Source: DASZVN01 sp035547055 (GTDB taxonomy: Bacteria; Pseudomonadota; Alphaproteobacteria; Rhizobiales; Methylopilaceae). From it: a DNA stretch of 5,656 nucleotides. Numbering within the stretch: the stretch's first letter is position 1; each line of letters starts with the position of its first letter. The notes beneath the pieces are model-generated. The model saw only the letters and a program-made list of their open reading frames with translations, was not told where the DNA came from and searched no databases. A program made the position numbers and the translations under genes. Of the stretch, positions 1 to 5,135 are shown in pieces. The stretch spans positions 1 through 5,656 of the forward strand of contig DASZVN010000056.1 in NCBI GenBank assembly GCA_035547055.1, given 5' to 3'.

Positions 1-1610
1 GTCTCGACGAGGTCGGTGTTCCAGATCAGCGAGCGGTCGGTCGTGCGGACGTCGCCCGAGCCGCGCCAGACCTCGTGGATCTTGGCCTTGCCCTCGGCCA
101 GCACCTCGCCGGTACGGAACACGGCGCAGTTCGACTGCATCACCCGCTGCATCCGGCTGCGGAGCTCGGCCGTCGGCGTGCCGCCCGAGGCGTAGCGCAG
201 GCGGTCGAGCCGGGCGATCGCGGCCTCGCCCGCGTCGGCAGCGAGCGGGGCATGGGCCTCGCCCGCGGTCACGGTCTCGGCGCAGCGATGGGCGGCGGCA
301 CGGCCGAACACGACGAGGTCGATCAGCGAGTTCGAGCCGAGCCGGTTGGCGCCGTGGACCGAGACGCAGGCAGCCTCGCCGAGCGCCATCAGGCCAGGCA
401 CCACCGCGTCGGGATCGCCATTGACCTTGGTCAGCACCTCGCCGTGATAGTTCGTCGGGATGCCGCCCATGTTGTAGTGCACCGTCGGCAGCACCGGGAT
501 CGGCTCCCGCGTCACGTCGACTCCGGCGAAGATCTTGGCGCTCTCGGAGATGCCGGGCAGCCGCTCGTGCAGGATCTTCGGATCGAGATGCTCGAGATGC
601 AGCTCGATATGATCCTTCTCCTTGCCGACGCCCCGGCCCTCGCGGATCTCCAGGGTCATCGCGCGGCTGACGACGTCGCGCGAGGCGAGATCCTTCGCCG
701 AGGGGGCGTAGCGCTCCATGAAGCGCTCGCCCTCCGAGTTGGTGAGATAGCCGCCCTCGCCGCGCGAGCCTTCGGTGATGAGGCAGCCCGAGCCGTAGAT
801 GCCGGTCGGGTGGAACTGCACGAACTCCATGTCCTGGAGCGGCAGCCCGGCGCGAAGCGCCATGGCGTTGCCGTCGCCGGTGCAGGTATGGGCCGAGGTG
901 CAGGAGAAATAGGCGCGGCCGTAGCCGCCGGTCGCGAGAATCGTCTTGTGGGCGCGGAAACGGTGCAGCGTGCCGTCGTCGAGCTTCAGCGCGACGACGC
1001 CGCGGCAGGTGCCGTTCTCCATGATGAGGTCGATCGCGAAATACTCGATGAAGAACTCGGCCGAATGGCGCAGGGCCTGGCCATAGAGCGTGTGCAGGAT
1101 GGCATGGCCGGTGCGGTCCGCGGCGGCGCAGGTGCGCTGGGCGATGCCTTGGCCGTAATGGGTGGTCATGCCGCCGAACGGGCGCTGGTAGATGGTGCCC
1201 TGCTCGGTGCGCGAGAACGGCACGCCCCAGTGCTCGAGCTCGTAGACCGCGGCCGGCGCGTTGCGGACGAGATATTCGATGGCGTCCTGGTCGCCGAGCC
1301 AGTCCGACCCCTTGACGGTGTCGTACATGTGCCAGCGCCAGTCGTCCTCGCCCATGTTGCCGAGCGCGGCGGCAACGCCGCCCTGGGCGGCGACGGTGTG
1401 GCTCCGGGTCGGGAACACCTTGGTGATGCACGCGGTGCGGAGCCCCGCCTCGGCGCAGCCGACCACGGCGCGGAGGCCCGAGCCGCCGGCGCCGACGATC
1501 ACGACGTCATAGGTATGGTCCTGGATCGGATAGGCGCGGCCGCCGACCGCGACGGTCTTCGCCGGCCCTTGGGTTCCGTTGCCCGCGCCGTTGGACTTGC
1601 CTTCGGCCAT
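1..1610 (-). CDS. sdhA: Succinate dehydrogenase flavoprotein subunit (3' end cut off by the window)
   Basis: Catalytic subunit of respiratory complex II on the cytoplasmic face of the inner membrane. It oxidises succinate to fumarate with covalently bound FAD and passes electrons to SdhB. The sequence gives 536 codons; the family is near 590-600 residues, so about 60 C-terminal residues are missing. Visible landmarks: dinucleotide fold VVIVGAGGSGLRA at 36-48; the flavinylated His71 in TRSHTVAAQGG; FHPTG with His267; Arg311 in SRDVVSR; His378 in HYNMGG; Arg423 in HGANRLGSNS. By alignment from memory these match E. coli His45, His242, Arg286, His354 and Arg399, so the active site looks complete. 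The ATG at 1608-1610 follows GGAGG by 7 nt. The first 26 or so residues are a Gly/Asn-rich extension longer than in many relatives. It is the third gene of sdhCDA, with sdhB expected beyond base 1. Fumarate reductase is unlikely given the SdhC/SdhD partners. Confidence 0.97.
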   Translation of the reverse strand, partial: MAEGKSNGAGNGTQGPAKTVAVGGRAYPIQDHTYDVVIVGAGGSGLRAVVGCAEAGLRTACITKVFPTRSHTVAAQGGVAAALGNMGEDDWRWHMYDTVKGSDWLGDQDAIEYLVRNAPAAVYELEHWGVPFSRTEQGTIYQRPFGGMTTHYGQGIAQRTCAAADRTGHAILHTLYGQALRHSAEFFIEYFAIDLIMENGTCRGVVALKLDDGTLHRFRAHKTILATGGYGRAYFSCTSAHTCTGDGNAMALRAGLPLQDMEFVQFHPTGIYGSGCLITEGSRGEGGYLTNSEGERFMERYAPSAKDLASRDVVSRAMTLEIREGRGVGKEKDHIELHLEHLDPKILHERLPGISESAKIFAGVDVTREPIPVLPTVHYNMGGIPTNYHGEVLTKVNGDPDAVVPGLMALGEAACVSVHGANRLGSNSLIDLVVFGRAAAHRCAETVTAGEAHAPLAADAGEAAIARLDRLRYASGGTPTAELRSRMQRVMQSNCAVFRTGEVLAEGKAKIHEVWRGSGDVRTTDRSLIWNTDLVE

Positions 1611-1613
1611 CTC

Positions 1614-1994
1614 TCAGCCTCCGAGGCTCAGCTTCACCAGCGCCGCGGCGGCCGCGATCGCCATGGCGTAGGAGAAGAAGGTGTTGGCCATCAGCAGCAC
1701 CAGCTTCAGCGCCTTGTCGTGGACGTAGTCCTCGATGACCACCTGCACCCCGATCTTCATGTGGACGAGGCAGGCGACGACGAGGAGCAGCAGCGGCACC
1801 GCGACCCAGCCGTCGCCGAGCGTCGTCGCGACGCGGTGATGGCTCGCGCCGGCCAGCGCGACCAGAAGCCCGATGAAGAACGCCGCCAGCGGCAGCAGGG
1901 CCACCGCGCTCAGGCGCTGGCGCCAGAATTCGTCGGTGCCGGAGCGGGCGGCGCCGAGGCCGCGGACCAGGGCGAGCGGGGTCTTGGTCGCCAT
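1614..1994 (-). CDS. sdhD: Succinate dehydrogenase membrane anchor subunit, hydrophobic
   Basis: 126-residue inner-membrane anchor of complex II that, with SdhC, binds heme b and the ubiquinone site. Three hydrophobic segments are visible at about 29-50, 64-84 and 96-119. The signature HMKIGVQVVIEDYVHDK begins at His78; His78 sits where the heme-ligand His71 lies in E. coli SdhD, and Asp89-Tyr90 match Asp82-Tyr83 (Tyr83 contacts quinone). The N-terminus has the alphaproteobacterial pattern with a Gly-Thr pair followed by FWRQRLSAVALLPL. The ATG at 1992-1994 is preceded by GGAGGTGA, which overlaps the sdhC stop codon; the sdhA start follows 3 nt after the sdhD stop. The layout implies tight co-translation with both neighbours. 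Length and topology are normal. Confidence 0.95.
   Translation of the reverse strand: MATKTPLALVRGLGAARSGTDEFWRQRLSAVALLPLAAFFIGLLVALAGASHHRVATTLGDGWVAVPLLLLVVACLVHMKIGVQVVIEDYVHDKALKLVLLMANTFFSYAMAIAAAAALVKLSLGG
1618..1622 (-). promoter_or_regulatory. Ribosome binding site of sdhA inside the end of sdhD
   Basis: GGAGG on the minus strand, 7 nt before the sdhA ATG. It encodes the last two glycine codons of sdhD, so ribosomes finishing sdhD cover the sdhA start region. It supports the long N-terminus chosen for SdhA. Confidence 0.75.
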
Positions 1995-1998
1995 CGCC

Positions 1999-2006
1999 TC
2001 ACCTCC
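1999..2006 (-). promoter_or_regulatory. Ribosome binding site of sdhD overlapping the sdhC stop
   Basis: GGAGGTGA on the minus strand, a near-perfect Shine-Dalgarno sequence whose final TGA is the stop codon of sdhC. It lies 4 nt before the sdhD ATG (7 nt from the GGAGG core). The arrangement suggests translational coupling, fitting the 1:1 need for the two anchor subunits. Confidence 0.75.
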
Positions 2007-2412
2007 AGGTGAAGAAGACGAGGAGCCACACCGCGATCGTCAGCAGCACGGACGCGGCGAGGATGGCCTTGGCCCAGGCGAAGCGGGCCTCGCGGCCGAA
2101 GGCGAAGCCGAGGTCGAGCACCAGGAAGCGCAGGCCGCCGAGCGCGTGGTGGAGCAGCGCCCAGGTGAAGCCGATCAGGACGATGATGCCGATCCACGAG
2201 CCGGCGACGTCGCGAAAGACGCCGTAGGGACCGGGCCCGGCCGCCGCCGCCACCAGCCACCACACCAGGAGGATGGTGCCGGCATAGAGCGCGAGGCCGG
2301 TGATGCGGTGGACGATGGACATCGCCATCGTCCAGGTCCAGCGATAGATCTGAAGGTGCGGGGAAAGCGGCCGTGCCGCCGCCGGCGGATTGGCGCTTCG
2401 GCTCTCGGCCAT
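1999..2412 (-). CDS. sdhC: Succinate dehydrogenase cytochrome b556 subunit
   Basis: 137-residue heme b anchor subunit of complex II, first gene of the sdhCDA(B) operon. It carries the family motif RPLSPHLQIYRW (14-25) and SIVHRITG (32-39); Ser32 and Arg36 match the quinone-site Ser27 and Arg31 of E. coli SdhC. His89 in HHALGGLRFLVLDLG aligns with the heme ligand His84, and Asp100 with Asp95. Three membrane segments lie at about 38-58, 72-92 and 114-134. The ATG at 2410-2412 keeps the usual short N-terminus before RPLSPHLQ, but the Shine-Dalgarno sequence in front of it is weak, with no GGAGG within 15 nt, unlike sdhD and sdhA. The stop at 1999-2001 lies inside the sdhD ribosome binding site. 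Confidence 0.95.
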   Translation of the reverse strand: MAESRSANPPAAARPLSPHLQIYRWTWTMAMSIVHRITGLALYAGTILLVWWLVAAAAGPGPYGVFRDVAGSWIGIIVLIGFTWALLHHALGGLRFLVLDLGFAFGREARFAWAKAILAASVLLTIAVWLLVFFTWR

Positions 2413-2445
2413 GGAGGCTTGATCCGTTCCAGGAAGGGCGACCGT

Positions 2446-2474
2446 TCCCTAGCGGATCATCCTGCCGGAGGCAA
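2446..2474 (-). promoter_or_regulatory. Weak promoter candidate for the sdh operon
   Basis: On the minus strand, TTGCCT (2469-2474) and TAGGGA (2446-2451) are separated by 17 nt, about 35 nt before the sdhC start. The -35 box matches TTGACA at four of six positions; the -10 box is poor. Placement, right after the hairpin that follows the upstream gene, is the main support. Two direct CCGTTCC copies (2424-2430 and 2443-2449) and a GATCCG/CGGATC pair (2421-2426 and 2453-2458) surround the expected transcription start and could be regulator contacts. That is inference. Confidence 0.25.
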
Positions 2475-2517
2475 CCAAGCCGGCGCCGGTACGGCCATGC
2501 GCGCCGCGAAGGCCGGC

Positions 2518-2542
2518 CTGCGGCCGGCAGGGCCGGCCGCAG
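2518..2542. terminator. GC-rich hairpin between the small secreted-protein gene and sdhC
   Basis: Perfect 10-bp inverted repeat: CTGCGGCCGG (2518-2527) and CCGGCCGCAG (2533-2542) around a 5-nt loop. It begins 15 nt after the stop of the minus-strand gene ending at 2558, where a terminator would be expected. No T-run follows in either direction, so a classic intrinsic terminator is not shown; it may act as a weak or Rho-assisted terminator or as an mRNA-stabilising stem. Two GGCCGGCC octamers (2511-2518, 2531-2538) overlap it and allow alternative pairings. Confidence 0.35.
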
Positions 2543-2557
2543 CGGGTCGTGACGGGC

Positions 2558-2782
2558 TCAGTAGTAGCGCCACTCGTTGTGGCAGCGGCGCACGCGGTAG
2601 CCGCGCTCGATGAAAACGCGGCAGACCGTCACGAGATGGCGGCGGCGGGGATGGACCACCACCACCGGCGCCGGCCGATGAACGACGACGGGCGGACGGA
2701 CCACCACCACCTGGGCGGCGGCCGGGGCGACAGCGGCAGCGGACATGGCCAGGGCGGCCACGCCAAGCAGGATCTTGCGCAT
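2558..2782 (-). CDS. Small predicted secreted protein of unknown function, Val/Pro/His/Arg-rich
   Basis: 74 residues, not recognised as a named family. The N-terminus is a clear signal peptide: MRK, a hydrophobic core (residues 4-20) and an Ala-rich end with probable cleavage near AAA-Q (23/24), so export to the periplasm is expected. The mature part of about 50 residues starts with a low-complexity stretch of valines broken by RPP, HRP and HP (25-45), then a basic patch (46-49) and a tail with two cysteines (Cys54, Cys67) and the ending EWRYY. The cysteines could form a disulfide in the periplasm. The ATG at 2780-2782 is preferred over an in-frame GTG 6 nt upstream because GGAGGG lies 9 nt before the ATG but only 3 nt before the GTG. 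It stands upstream of sdhC on the same strand, separated by a hairpin, so it is probably a separate transcript. Similar small secreted proteins with basic and aromatic tails are common in Rhizobiales (recollection). Confidence 0.7.
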   Translation of the reverse strand: MRKILLGVAALAMSAAAVAPAAAQVVVVRPPVVVHRPAPVVVVHPRRRHLVTVCRVFIERGYRVRRCHNEWRYY

Positions 2783-2791
2783 CGACACTCT

Positions 2792-2797
2792 CCCTCC
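2792..2797 (-). promoter_or_regulatory. Ribosome binding site deciding the start of the small secreted protein
   Basis: GGAGGG on the minus strand, 9 nt before the ATG at 2780-2782 and only 3 nt before an alternative GTG. The spacing favours the ATG, which also gives a standard MRK signal-peptide start. Confidence 0.6.
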
Positions 2798-2851
2798 GAA
2801 GCCCCTCCGCGGGGCGGGGATCTTGGCGGCGCCGACTGTCGACGGCGGCGG

Positions 2852-2868
2852 GTGAACCCGAAGTGAAC
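2852..2868. repeat. Tandem GTGAAC half-sites in a divergent intergenic region
   Basis: Two GTGAAC copies on the plus strand (2852-2857 and 2863-2868) lie 11 bp apart, one helical turn, between the divergent small secreted-protein and metallopeptidase genes. Same-face spacing is what a dimeric or tandem-binding regulator would use, but the motif is short and also occurs inside the metallopeptidase gene (GTTCAC at 3187-3192), so chance is possible. Confidence 0.25.
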
Positions 2869-2947
2869 GGTATCGTCAGCCCCGAGTCGCCAAAGGCGAA
2901 AACCCAAAGCTGGCGCGGGGTGCGCGGGCCGGTCTAGCATCGCGCGC

Positions 2948-3364
2948 ATGAGCGAGCGCCATCGCTGGAACAGCCAGGCCGCGCCGAGCCTCGCCGACAT
3001 CGAGGCGCTGGCCGCGGCCGCCTATCGGCGGCTGCCCGAGCCGTTTCGCGCGTCGACCGCCGGCATCGTGTTCCGGGTCGAGGATTTCGCGACCGACGAG
3101 GTGCTCGACCGCCTCGGCATCGACGATCCGTTCGACCTGCTCGGCCTGTTCCAGGGCGTCGGCATGGCCCATGACGGCGCGGTGCCGTTCACCGGCCGCC
3201 TGCCCAACATGATCTTCCTCTACCGCCGCCCGATCCTGGACTACTGGGCCGAGCACGAGGACACGCTGGACGCCGTCGTCACCCACGTGCTGGTGCACGA
3301 GATCGGCCACCATTTCGGCTTCTCCGACGCGGACATGGAAGCGATCGAGCGGTCGGCGGGCTGA
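2948..3364 (+). CDS. Zincin-like metallopeptidase family protein (PF06262 type)
   Basis: 138 residues, cytoplasmic: no signal peptide and no membrane segment. The C-terminal VHEIGHHFGFSDADM holds the HExxHxxGxxD zinc-protease signature: His117 and His121 as metal ligands, Glu118 as catalytic base, Gly124, and Asp127 as probable third ligand. Upstream, residues 45-100 carry the family's acidic helix region and the segment LPNMIFLYRRPI before the helix that presents the active site. Length fits the minimal zincins of this family, whose substrate and role are unknown as far as I know. The ATG at 2948 is the only good start; no clear Shine-Dalgarno sequence precedes it. It lies divergent to the small secreted-protein gene and 74 nt ahead of argC on the same strand. 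Peptidase activity is inferred from the motif alone. Confidence 0.88.
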   Translation: MSERHRWNSQAAPSLADIEALAAAAYRRLPEPFRASTAGIVFRVEDFATDEVLDRLGIDDPFDLLGLFQGVGMAHDGAVPFTGRLPNMIFLYRRPILDYWAEHEDTLDAVVTHVLVHEIGHHFGFSDADMEAIERSAG

Positions 3365-3388
3365 TGCCGGCCGGCGCCCACGCGGCAC

Positions 3389-3417
3389 TGTTCACTGCCC
3401 GCCGTTCACCGTATACC
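3389..3417 (+). promoter_or_regulatory. Candidate promoter of argC
   Basis: TGTTCA (3389-3394) and TATACC (3412-3417) are 17 nt apart and sit 22 nt before the argC start, so a transcript would begin just ahead of the argC ribosome binding site. The -10 box is fairly AT-rich for this genome; the -35 box is weak. Two GTTCAC copies (3390-3395 and 3404-3409) overlap the element. The gap from the metallopeptidase gene is short enough that read-through is also possible. Confidence 0.3.
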
Positions 3418-3426
3418 CGCGGGCGT

Positions 3427-3432
3427 AGGGAG
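3427..3432 (+). promoter_or_regulatory. Ribosome binding site deciding the argC start
   Basis: AGGGAG, 6 nt before the ATG at 3439. It fixes the argC start there rather than at an in-frame ATG at 3364, which overlaps the stop of the preceding gene and would add 25 arginine-rich residues not expected in the family. Confidence 0.7.
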
Positions 3433-3438
3433 AGGCCC

Positions 3439-4392
3439 ATGACGGCCAGGGTGTTCATCGACGGCGACGCCGGCACGACCGGCCTGCAGATCCGCGAGCG
3501 GCTGGCCGGCCGCCGCGACATCGTGCTCGCCGCGATCGAGCCGGCCCAGCGCAAGGACCCTGCGGCGCGGCGGCGCCACCTCAACGAGGCCGACGTCGCG
3601 ATCCTCTGCCTGCCGGACGATGCCGCGCGGGACGCGGTGGCGATGATCGAGAACCCGGAGACGCGGGTGATCGACGCCTCCAGTGCCCACCGCACCGCCG
3701 CGGGCTGGACCTACGGCTTCGCCGAGATGGCGCCGGGCCAGGCCGAGGCGATCGCCGCGGCCGGGCGGGTCGCCAACCCCGGCTGCTATCCGCAGGGGCT
3801 GATCGCGCTGGTGCGCCCGCTGGTCGAGGCCGGGCTGGTGCCGGCGGATTTCCCGCTGACCTACAACGCGGTCTCCGGCTACAGCGGCGGCGGCCGCAAG
3901 ATGATCGAGGACTACGAGCGCGTCGAAAATCCGATTGTCGCGCCCTACCTCCCCTACGGCCTGACCTTCCGGCACAAGCACCTGCCGGAGATGACGCGCT
4001 ATGCCGGCCTCGGGCACGACCCGGTGTTCCAGCCCGCGGTCGGCCGCTACGCCCAGGGCATGCTCGGTGCGGTGCCGCTCCCGCTCTGGGCGCTGCCGGG
4101 CGCGCCAAGAGGCGCGGACCTCCACGCCGTGCTTGCGAAACGCTATGCCGGAGAGCGGTTCGTCGAGGTGATGCCGCTCGCCGCCGCCGAGCGCCTGCCG
4201 GAGCTCGACCCGCAGACGCTGAACGGCACCAACGCGATGCGGCTCTACGTATTCGCGAACGACGACCGCCGGCAGGCGGTGCTCGCCGCGCTCTACGACA
4301 ATCTCGGCAAGGGCGCCGCCGGCGCGGCGGTCCAGAACCTCAACCTGATGCTCGGCGCCGACGCCGCGACAGGGCTCGCCGAGGCGGCGTGA
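3439..4392 (+). CDS. argC: N-acetyl-gamma-glutamyl-phosphate reductase, type 2
   Basis: Cytoplasmic NADPH-dependent enzyme of arginine synthesis; it reduces N-acetylglutamyl phosphate to N-acetylglutamate semialdehyde after ArgB. 317 residues from the chosen ATG. The N-terminus MTARVFIDGDAGTTGLQI carries the nucleotide-binding loop (residues 8-15). ASSAHRT lies at 80-86, and NPGCYPQG places the catalytic thiol at Cys116. GYSGGGRKMI at 147-156 and HKHLPEM at 179-185 follow, with His181 as the probable catalytic base. The shorter length and the GDAGTTGLQ and GYSGGGRKMI wording fit the second ('uncommon', type 2) form frequent in alphaproteobacteria rather than the E. coli form of about 334 residues. 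A start at 3364 is possible but lacks a ribosome binding site. No other arg gene is in the window, so it seems to stand apart from an arginine operon. The hairpin repeat after its stop may end the transcript. Confidence 0.95.
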   Translation: MTARVFIDGDAGTTGLQIRERLAGRRDIVLAAIEPAQRKDPAARRRHLNEADVAILCLPDDAARDAVAMIENPETRVIDASSAHRTAAGWTYGFAEMAPGQAEAIAAAGRVANPGCYPQGLIALVRPLVEAGLVPADFPLTYNAVSGYSGGGRKMIEDYERVENPIVAPYLPYGLTFRHKHLPEMTRYAGLGHDPVFQPAVGRYAQGMLGAVPLPLWALPGAPRGADLHAVLAKRYAGERFVEVMPLAAAERLPELDPQTLNGTNAMRLYVFANDDRRQAVLAALYDNLGKGAAGAAVQNLNLMLGADAATGLAEAA

Positions 4393-4400
4393 GCCGAAAC

Positions 4401-4463
4401 TCGTGGGGTGGGCGTGCGCAGCAGGCCCACGTGAGCATCGGCAAGCCGATGCCCACCCTACGA
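4401..4463. repeat. Composite intergenic hairpin repeat (GTAGGGTGGGC type)
   Basis: Outer arms of 13 bp, TCGTGGGGTGGGC (4401-4413) and GCCCACCCTACGA (4451-4463), pair completely if one G-U is allowed. Inside are a perfect 8-bp inverted repeat with a 2-nt centre (GCATCGGC at 4435-4442, GCCGATGC at 4445-4452) and a competing GTGGGC/GCCCAC pair (4408-4413, 4425-4430). Elements with GTAGGGTGGGC arms are, from recollection, dispersed intergenic repeats in Bradyrhizobium-like and other alphaproteobacterial genomes. It fills the space between the convergent argC and membrane-protein genes and starts 8 nt after the argC stop. It could serve as a two-way terminator or mRNA stabiliser, though no T-run follows. 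Its right arm contains the TAG stop of the minus-strand gene. Confidence 0.65.
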
Positions 4464-4772
4464 ATCTCCGCGCACCCGGCCGAAATGCTGCGCCAGCATG
4501 ACGGCGGCGAGCAGGCCGCCAGCGAAGGTTACCGCCAGATCGCCGTCCGGCCGCGGTGCCGCCACCCACAGCGTCAAGAGAACATAGCCGACGGCGAAAT
4601 TGGCGAAGCCCCAAATCACGTTGACCCGGGGCGAGGATTCGCCGACGCCGGGAGGCCGCGCGAAGGGGCTCGGAAATGGCCTCCCGGCAATGCCGTTGAC
4701 GAAATGCGGCACGCCGTTGGCGAGGAGCGCGCCGGCGATGAAATGGACCACATAGGCGTACCAGGGCAGCAT
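4458..4772 (-). CDS. Small conserved membrane protein of unknown function
   Basis: 104 residues with three probable membrane segments at about 5-22, 53-72 and 79-96. The first two are joined by a long, conserved-looking loop: NGVPHFVNGIAGRPFPSPFA (19-38), then PPGVGESSP (40-48) and VNVIWGFAN (50-58). I recall similar small membrane proteins with the VPHF...G..FPSPFA..PG.G.SSP..N..WG pattern in other proteobacteria but know no function, and I cannot attach a family name. The ATG at 4770-4772 follows a strong GGAGGAGA by 5 nt. The last codons (VRGDS) run into the hairpin repeat, which supplies the TAG stop; a longer original C-terminus is possible. The gene starts 44 nt after the parE stop with no terminator between them, so it may be co-transcribed with parDE. 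Confidence 0.8.
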   Translation of the reverse strand: MLPWYAYVVHFIAGALLANGVPHFVNGIAGRPFPSPFARPPGVGESSPRVNVIWGFANFAVGYVLLTLWVAAPRPDGDLAVTFAGGLLAAVMLAQHFGRVRGDS

Positions 4773-4777
4773 GAGGG

Positions 4778-4785
4778 TCTCCTCC
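4778..4785 (-). promoter_or_regulatory. Ribosome binding site of the small membrane protein
   Basis: GGAGGAGA on the minus strand, 5 nt before the ATG at 4770-4772. It is one of the best Shine-Dalgarno sequences in the window and supports this gene as real and well translated even if transcribed from an upstream promoter. Confidence 0.65.
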
Positions 4786-4816
4786 AGCAGCCTCGTCGAT
4801 TAACGCTCCACCGCCG

Positions 4817-5131
4817 TCACGAGCCGAAATCCTCGCGGAAGCGGTCGATCCGATGCATGCGCCCGTGCAGGATCGTCACCATGCCGATGTCGCCACCCGA
4901 CAGTCTCCGCCAATGGACGACGTGCCGCTCATAGCGGAAGAAACGGCCATCGACGCCGAATGCCGCGGGGACCGGCCGCGATCTCACGCCGTGGGCCTCG
5001 GCCCGGTCGAACGCGTCGAACAGGCCGGCAATGTAGCGGTCGGCCTGCTCGGCTCCCCAGCGGTCGCGCGTGCCGCGGTAGAGTTCGTCGAGCCGGTGGG
5101 AGGCGGCCTCCTGGATGCGGACGGCGGCCAC
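4817..5131 (-). CDS. parE: ParE-family toxin (RelE/ParE superfamily)
   Basis: 104 residues, second gene of a type II toxin-antitoxin pair. The N-terminal half (about 5-46) forms two predicted helices, with LDELYRGTRDRWGAEQADRY, typical of ParE. The C-terminal half has the beta-strand pattern: FFRYERHVVHWRR (64-76), IGMVTILHGRM (82-92), then the tail HRIDRFREDF. The VTILHGRMH segment corresponds to the family's conserved VLH-R-D strand. Characterised ParE toxins act on DNA gyrase, but targets vary and none can be inferred here. The start is a GTG at 5129-5131, 4 nt after the parD stop; no in-frame ATG is available and the ribosome binding site is weak, so translation probably depends on coupling to parD, as is usual for such pairs. 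The frame is intact, so the toxin may be functional. Confidence 0.85.
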   Translation of the reverse strand: MAAVRIQEAASHRLDELYRGTRDRWGAEQADRYIAGLFDAFDRAEAHGVRSRPVPAAFGVDGRFFRYERHVVHWRRLSGGDIGMVTILHGRMHRIDRFREDFGS

Positions 5132-5135
5132 CGGA

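Noticed and set aside
75..2012. A 645-codon open frame on the plus strand
   Set aside because: It runs antisense across sdhA and sdhD, whose proteins carry all expected catalytic motifs. Its translation is Ala/Arg/Gly/His/Asp-rich with no recognisable domain, the usual mirror frame of a GC-rich gene.
1873..2613. A 246-codon open frame on the plus strand over sdhC
   Set aside because: It is antisense to sdhC and sdhD and to the hairpin region; its composition is Arg/Gly/Asp/Glu/Ala-rich without secondary-structure pattern.
2640..2720. Tandem DNA repeat of CCACCACCACC type
   Set aside because: It is the coding sequence of the valine-rich stretch (GTGGTGGTG read on the minus strand) in the small secreted protein, not a separate repeat.
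2783..2788. GTG start two codons upstream for the small secreted protein
   Set aside because: The Shine-Dalgarno sequence is only 3 nt away, and the ATG at 2780-2782 has proper spacing and a standard MRK signal-peptide start.
2876..3388. A 170-codon open frame on the minus strand
   Set aside because: It is antisense to the metallopeptidase gene with its HExxH motif, and shows no domain of its own.
4401..4463. CRISPR repeat or insertion-sequence end
   Set aside because: There is a single unit with no spacers and no transposase frame nearby; the nested inverted repeats fit a small intergenic hairpin repeat better.
3406..4614. A 402-codon open frame on the minus strand
   Set aside because: It is antisense to argC, which has clear active-site motifs and a ribosome binding site; the translation is low-complexity Arg/Gly/Ala.
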